Assembly: GCA_963678395.1 (NCBI GenBank)
Contig: OY782827.1
Coordinates: 1,116,001 to 1,180,000 of the forward strand
Direction: 5' to 3'
Origin: JAAYAE01 sp963678395
GTDB lineage: Bacteria; Bacillota; Negativicutes; Acidaminococcales; Acidaminococcaceae
DNA length: 64,000 bases
In this document: piece after piece, positions 59,485 to 64,000 of the stretch
How positions within the stretch are numbered: the stretch's first letter is position 1
How the letters are laid out: the number at the start of each line of letters is the position of its first letter
The notes under the pieces: generated by a model
What the model saw: only the letters and a program-made list of their open reading frames with translations
Databases searched by the model: none
What the model was told of the DNA's origin: nothing
Program-made: the position numbers and the translations under genes

Positions 59485-60319
59485 GTGAACAAATTTGTTA
59501 AAGCTCTAATTACAACCACTTTATGTGTGACTGCATTGGTAGCAACAGGTTGTGGTGGAACAAAAAATACTGAAAAAAAAGATTGACACCTCTGCACCTA
59601 TTAAAATAGGTGTTACCCCCGGACCACACGCTGAAATAATGGAAAACGTTAAAAAATTAGCTGCAAAGCAAGGTTTGAAAATTGAGCTAATGGAATTTTC
59701 CGACTATGTTACTCCTAATACAGCTTTAGCCCAAGGTGAACTTTGGGGCAACTGTTTTCAACATAAGCCCTTCCTAGATGCTACCTTAAAAAAAGAACCT
59801 AAATTTGATTTAGTTAGTGCCTTCCCAACCGCTTTGTTTCCGATTGGCATCTATTCTAAAAAAATAAAACCAGGTGAAAAAATACCTGACGGAGCTACCA
59901 TAGCTATTCCTAACGATTCCTCTAACGGTTCCAGAGCTATTTTGCTGCTGGCCAATGCCGGTCTCATTACAGTTAAAAATATTAAAGATATTGATACTAG
60001 TTTAAATGATATTACAGCAAATCCTCATAATTATAAAATAGTTGAGTTAGAAGCGGCCGCCATTCCTAGAAGTTTGGACGATGTTACCTGCGCTGCAATC
60101 AATACAAACTATGCTCTTTCTGCCCACTTAAATCCAGCCAAAGATGCTATTTTACGTGAAACAGCAGACTCATTCTATGTTAATGTTTTTGTTGTACGCA
60201 AAGCAACATTAAAAGACCCTCGACTAGAACAATTAAGAAAAATCTATCAATCAAAAGAAAACGCCAAATTTATTTTAACGCATTTCCCAGGTTCTATATC
60301 CATTGGTTGGAAAGAATAG
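59485..60319 (+). pseudogene. MetQ/NlpA-type substrate-binding lipoprotein with a frameshift in an A8 run
   Basis: A GTG at 59485 after AAGGGGAG starts a lipoprotein signal (MNKFVKALITTTLCVTALVA, lipobox TGC at Cys23). After an A8 run at 59573-59580 the frame hits TGA (59584). With seven A the frame joins IDTSAPIKIGVTPGPHAEI and a full NlpA/MetQ domain (WGNCFQHKPFLDATLK, VSAFPTALFPIGIYS) to 60319. Slippage on A8 could restore some product. It precedes an M20 amidohydrolase, not an ABC permease. Confidence 0.8.
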
Positions 60320-60331
60320 TGAGGTGATAAC

Positions 60332-61456
60332 ATGATTCTATCAGAACGTATTAATGAAATTTGGCAACAATTACACTCTATACCTGAACCTGCTTTTTGT
60401 GAATTTAAAACCGCTGCTTTTGCCGCTAACATTTTGCGTAAAGCAGGCTATGATGTTTGCGAAGAGGTTGGTGGAACCGGTGTTGTCGGCCTCCTAGACA
60501 GCAAAAAAAATGGTCCTGTCGTTGGCCTGCGTTCTGATATGGATTGTCTGCTTTTTACTGATGGAGACAAAAAAATAGGCATTCATGCTTGCGGACATGA
60601 TGCTCATATGGCAATAGTTCTAACTGTCGCAGAATTAATTGCCCAAAAAGGCATTACTTGCGGAAAAGTGAAAATAATAATGCAGCCGGTCGAAGAAATT
60701 GGTTGTGGAGCTAAAGCTCTTCTTGCTACAGGCATCATAGACGACATTGATTATCTTTTTGGTTTACACCTTATGCCAGAAGACTTAGCCTCTTCAGGCC
60801 AAATCGTCGCTCAAGTACATTGGACGGCTGCCACCTTGTTAGAAGCTAAAATAACAGGCCGCACAGCTCACGGCTCCATGCCCCATTTAGGAATTAATGC
60901 CATTGATGTTGGATGTTCTATAGTTAACACTATCAATGCTCTACATATGAGTCCTCTAGAAGGCTGGAGTTTAAAAACTACCCGTTTCCGTACAGGTGAA
61001 GGTGCACTTAATGCTATATGTGATTTTGCAGAACTTGGTTTTGATCTGCGCACCACAAAAAATTCTGAGATGGAACTGCTAAAGAAAAAAGTTGTCCATG
61101 TCATTAAAAAAACTGCTGAGCTTTATGGTGCCAAGGCAGAAATCAAACAAATTGGTGATTGTCCAGGTTCCGAAGATGATCCAGAACTTTTAGAATTGAT
61201 TAAAAAATCTATTATAGCCGAAGTTGGCAGTAATGGTTTAATATCTGAACGCACCACTACTGTAGGAGAGGATTTTAACTTTTACAAGCAATTACGTCCC
61301 GAACTTAAAACTGGTTTTATCGGTTTAGGATGTGCGCTTGCTCCTGGACTACATGACCGTAATATGCATTTTAACCACGATGATTTAATCCACGGAGTTA
61401 ATGTTTTATATAATCTCATTTTAAGCAGTCTAAATTGCAAAAACTTAAAAAAATAA
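60332..61456 (+). CDS. M20-family metal-dependent amidohydrolase
   Basis: The 374-residue protein has the M20D pattern: QLHSIPEPAFCEF, GLRSDMDCL, GIHACGHDAHMAI (metal ligands), KIIMQPVEEIGCGAKALL and GLHLMPEDL, then a dimerisation domain (GRTAHGSMPHLGINAID). Members hydrolyse N-acyl amino acids or small peptides. It follows the metQ-like gene by 12 bases, so the pair may import and cleave an acylated or modified amino acid. Confidence 0.9.
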   Translation: MILSERINEIWQQLHSIPEPAFCEFKTAAFAANILRKAGYDVCEEVGGTGVVGLLDSKKNGPVVGLRSDMDCLLFTDGDKKIGIHACGHDAHMAIVLTVAELIAQKGITCGKVKIIMQPVEEIGCGAKALLATGIIDDIDYLFGLHLMPEDLASSGQIVAQVHWTAATLLEAKITGRTAHGSMPHLGINAIDVGCSIVNTINALHMSPLEGWSLKTTRFRTGEGALNAICDFAELGFDLRTTKNSEMELLKKKVVHVIKKTAELYGAKAEIKQIGDCPGSEDDPELLELIKKSIIAEVGSNGLISERTTTVGEDFNFYKQLRPELKTGFIGLGCALAPGLHDRNMHFNHDDLIHGVNVLYNLILSSLNCKNLKK

Positions 61457-61473
61457 ATTTTATAAAAATATAT

Positions 61474-61508
61474 AAAAAATACCGTGCAAAATGCACGGTA
61501 TTTTTTAT
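61474..61508. terminator. Bidirectional terminator between convergent units
   Basis: ATACCGTGCA-AAA-TGCACGGTAT is a perfect stem with A- and T-runs. It ends the amidohydrolase gene and the nucleoside transporter operon. Confidence 0.9.
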
Positions 61509-62434
61509 CTTTCTTCTCTATCGTAGGGAAGTCCCAATGATTGCGGCGCAGCCAACCTTCCGTCTCTGCGAATTAAAACAAAGATCAATACTACTATGGT
61601 AAAGATGTAAGGCATCATATTAAGGATGAAAATTGAAACAGGAATACCTAAAACTTGTAAATGGAAACCTAAAGCGTCTATTCCACCAAACAGATATGAA
61701 CCAACCAGCGCACGCCATGGATCCCAAAGTGCAAAAATAACTAAAGCTACCGCAATCCAGCCGCGTCCTGCTGTCATATTTTCTAGCCAACAAGGAGCAT
61801 ATGCTAAGGAAAGATACGCACCACCTAATCCAGCCAAAGCACCGCCAATAATAACATATAAATATCTCAAACCAAAAACATTAATACCTACCGCATCCAC
61901 AGCCGCAGGATTTTCACCTAAAGCACGCAAGAACAAACCTGCTCTTGTTTTATATAAATAAAAGGCTATAAAAACTACCAAGCCATAGCTCAAATAAACT
62001 AAAGCATCCTGCTTGAAAATAACCGATCCAATAATTGGTATATTGCTTAAATAGAGTACTGCCAATTTTTCAAAAGTTTGTTCAGGGCGCATACCAACAT
62101 AATTTTTTCCTAGATAGCTGCTAAGTCCGGAACCAAATAGAGCTAATGCCAAACCGCTAACTACTTGATTAGCTCGCAAGGTAATTGTTAAATAAGCGTG
62201 TATTAAAGCCATTATCCCACCAGCTAATAAAGCCATGCCTACGCCCAACCAAGGGCTATGAAAAGTAACTGAAGCCATAAACCCAGTAGCAGCACCAACT
62301 AGCATCATACCATCAACGCCTAGATTCGTAACCCCAGAGCGTTCGGTAATTAGTTCGCCCAAGGCGGCAAATAATATTGGCGTCCCCGCTGTAATAGAAG
62401 CCGCCAAAATAGAAATAAGCAAAGTCTCATTCAT
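61505..62434 (-). CDS. Nucleoside ABC transporter permease (NupQ/YufQ type)
   Basis: The 309-residue membrane protein has the BMP-family permease marks ALGELITERSGVTNLGVDGMM, GMRPEQTFEKL and YLFGGIDALGFHLQ, with eight or more membrane segments. With NupP, NupO and a lipoprotein it forms a nucleoside importer. GAAGGTGAAG before the ATG at 62434 sets the start, inside the previous gene's end. Confidence 0.9.
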   Translation of the reverse strand: MNETLLISILAASITAGTPILFAALGELITERSGVTNLGVDGMMLVGAATGFMASVTFHSPWLGVGMALLAGGIMALIHAYLTITLRANQVVSGLALALFGSGLSSYLGKNYVGMRPEQTFEKLAVLYLSNIPIIGSVIFKQDALVYLSYGLVVFIAFYLYKTRAGLFLRALGENPAAVDAVGINVFGLRYLYVIIGGALAGLGGAYLSLAYAPCWLENMTAGRGWIAVALVIFALWDPWRALVGSYLFGGIDALGFHLQVLGIPVSIFILNMMPYIFTIVVLIFVLIRRDGRLAAPQSLGLPYDREER

Positions 62435-63503
62435 TTTCTTCACCTTCCTTATGACTAATAAATTTTATTTCATACTTAGTCAATATGTCCGCTCCCACCA
62501 CAAAGAATAACATTGCACCTTGTAGCATTGTTGCTGTTGCAGACGGCATACCCATAGTCTGTAGCATAAACCCACCAACATGAATTATCGCAAATAAAAA
62601 TGCTACTCCTACAATCGCAAGCGGATGTAGTCTAGCCAACCACGCAACAATAATTGCTGTATACCCGTAGCCCGGACTGATACCTGGTTGTAATTTCCCT
62701 ACCACGCCGCTAACTTCCACCATGCCGGCAATACCACAGAGTGCTCCGGAAATAAACATGGCTAATAGTATATTACTACAAATATTGATACCTGCATATT
62801 TAGCTGCTATTGGATTTGAACCAATTACTAAAGTCTCGTAACCCCATTTAGATTTTTTGAAAACCAACCAAAAAATAAACGCTAAAATAAATACAAAGAA
62901 GATGCCATAATGCACACGCAAAGAGCCAAATGTTGGCAGCATAGCTGCCGCAGGAAACGCAGCAGTTAAAGGGAAATTTTTACCTTCAGGATCTCTCCAC
63001 GCTCCATAAACCAAAAAATCTACCCATAAAATACCGATATAATTCATCATTAAAGTGGAAATTATTTCATCCACCTGCCACTTTACTTTAAACCAACCGG
63101 CCAATAGTCCCCATAATCCCCCTGCAATAGCACCCATAATAATCATTGCCGGAATCATAAGAAAAAATGGTAGTGTAGAAAATGAAAGCGTCACCCACGT
63201 TGCCGCACAAGCTCCCATATAAAACTGACCTTCGCCCCCTATGTTCCATAAGTGCATACGAAAAGCCACAGCTACACCCAAACCACACAGCGCTAGCGGT
63301 ATCATTTTAACAAAAGTTTCGGAAATACCATATTCCGATCCCAACGCTCCGGAAAACATAGCTGAATAAACCTCAATAGGATCTTTGCCTGTTAAAGCAA
63401 AAAATATTGCACAAAAAAACAGCGAAGCCAGAACAGCAAAAATAGGTACTAAAATTTGAGAAGTGAGGTTTGGTGCTAGGCTTTTTTGAACCCTGATTTT
63501 CAT
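62427..63503 (-). CDS. Nucleoside ABC transporter permease (NupP/YufP type)
   Basis: The 358-residue permease has the family marks LALCGLGVAVAFRMHLWNIGGEGQ, GGLWGLLAGWFKVKWQVDEI, STLMMNYI and GGEGQF-type ligand loop, plus VSGVVGKLQPGISPGYGYTAIIVAWLA. It overlaps the ATPase gene by ATGA and the NupQ gene by 8 bases. Confidence 0.92.
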   Translation of the reverse strand: MKIRVQKSLAPNLTSQILVPIFAVLASLFFCAIFFALTGKDPIEVYSAMFSGALGSEYGISETFVKMIPLALCGLGVAVAFRMHLWNIGGEGQFYMGACAATWVTLSFSTLPFFLMIPAMIIMGAIAGGLWGLLAGWFKVKWQVDEIISTLMMNYIGILWVDFLVYGAWRDPEGKNFPLTAAFPAAAMLPTFGSLRVHYGIFFVFILAFIFWLVFKKSKWGYETLVIGSNPIAAKYAGINICSNILLAMFISGALCGIAGMVEVSGVVGKLQPGISPGYGYTAIIVAWLARLHPLAIVGVAFLFAIIHVGGFMLQTMGMPSATATMLQGAMLFFVVGADILTKYEIKFISHKEGEENE

Positions 63504-64000
63504 ACCATATCCTCCTTATTCTCTGTAATACCAGCCATCAAAGATCCAACGCGTTCTGTGTCCATAGCACTAACAGGAAATTCGCCTAAGATTTTTCCAC
63601 TAAAAATAACCCCTACTCTGTCTGCAAGTTCAGCAATTTCTTCTAGTTCTTCAGAAACAAGAATTATTGCGGTGTTTTCCTTTTTAAGCTGCAATAATAA
63701 TTTATGGACCGATTCAATCGCCCCAATATCTAATCCTCGCACCGGATATAACACTACCATCAGCTTAGGATGCGAAGCGATTTCTCTGCCAAGAAGCAGT
63801 TTTTGTAAGTTACCACCGCTCATCATTTTTACAGGCTGAAAAATTGAACCCATACGCACGTCAAACTTTTTAACAATAGCTTCAGTAGCTTTTATCGTAG
63901 CAGTTTTATTTACTTTCCAACCATTAGAATATTTAGAAGTACCATACTCTTTTAAAATTACGTTTTCACAAGCATCTAAATTAGGTACAAGTCCCATTCC
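63500..64000 (-). CDS. Nucleoside ABC transporter ATPase (NupO/YufO type), N-terminal part outside window
   Basis: Only the C-terminal 166 codons are present; the frame is open to the right edge. It includes the second ATPase signature KMMSGGNLQKLLLGREI, the Walker B-like VVLYPVRGLDIGAIE and the switch region IILVSEELEEIAELADRV. These are the end of the second half of a two-domain sugar/nucleoside-type ATPase. The glutamine of the usual SGGNQQK is Leu here. Confidence 0.9.
   Translation of the reverse strand, partial: GMGLVPNLDACENVILKEYGTSKYSNGWKVNKTATIKATEAIVKKFDVRMGSIFQPVKMMSGGNLQKLLLGREIASHPKLMVVLYPVRGLDIGAIESVHKLLLQLKKENTAIILVSEELEEIAELADRVGVIFSGKILGEFPVSAMDTERVGSLMAGITENKEDMV

Overview
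The window is low-GC Firmicutes DNA. T-box leaders before ileS and leuA, a CIRCE-controlled hrcA-grpE-dnaK-dnaJ cluster, sepF/ylmH, floA/nfeD and a NupOPQ-type nucleoside transporter all fit a Negativicutes-like gut anaerobe (Phascolarctobacterium or Acidaminococcus type). That placement is inferred from gene content, not from a search.

Positions 1 to about 24.8 kb are most of a prophage; its left end lies outside the window. Reading from the integrase (23.5-24.6 kb, beside a tRNA-Trp/Gly/Asp cluster), there is a cargo region on the + strand (18.4-23.2 kb) with a disrupted membrane protein, a lipoprotein, a flavin-reductase-like protein, a small secreted protein and a DUF3644 protein with a HEPN-like RX4H motif. 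Next comes a CI/Cro switch with four palindromic operators (17.6-18.0 kb). Early genes follow on the - strand: a HTH protein, YqaJ exonuclease, RecT, a DnaD-like initiator, a DnaC-like loader, MazG-like protein, SSB, RusA and an ArpU-like regulator. A complete type III toxin-antitoxin locus of TenpIN type (9.5-10.2 kb) separates early from late genes. The late genes follow phage lambda order: Nu1, A, W, B, C/Nu3, D, E, FI position, FII, Z, U, V.

From 25 to 32 kb lie alkA, an ISLre2-family IS, a tRNA-Val, a FAH-family hydrolase, two tiny genes and ileS with its T-box. From 32.5 to 40.5 kb is a - strand run of division and housekeeping genes (histidine phosphatase, ylmH, proC, sepF, yggS, pgeF, a two-domain PPK2 kinase, floA, nfeD). 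From 40.7 to 45.6 kb is a decaying island: intact iadA, an nhaC pseudogene, a frameshifted lysR and fused IS3 and IS200 remnants.

From 45.7 to 57 kb is the conserved block yqeY-rpsU-hit-mtaB-(rsmE/prmA)-dnaJ-dnaK-grpE-hrcA-hemW-lepA with divergent rpsT. It carries unusual lesions: a prmA-rsmE deletion junction, a frameshift in hrcA with an intact CIRCE, and loss of one zinc-binding cysteine in DnaJ. From 57 to 64 kb are leuA with a Leu T-box, a metQ-like lipoprotein gene frameshifted in an A8 run, an M20 amidohydrolase, and a nucleoside ABC transporter cut by the right edge.

The main points of interest are the type III toxin-antitoxin locus, the DUF3644 candidate defence gene, a possible 50-nt phage RNA, the repeated intergenic motifs around the cargo genes, and the cluster of +1 frameshifts in host genes, which may be real decay or sequence error.
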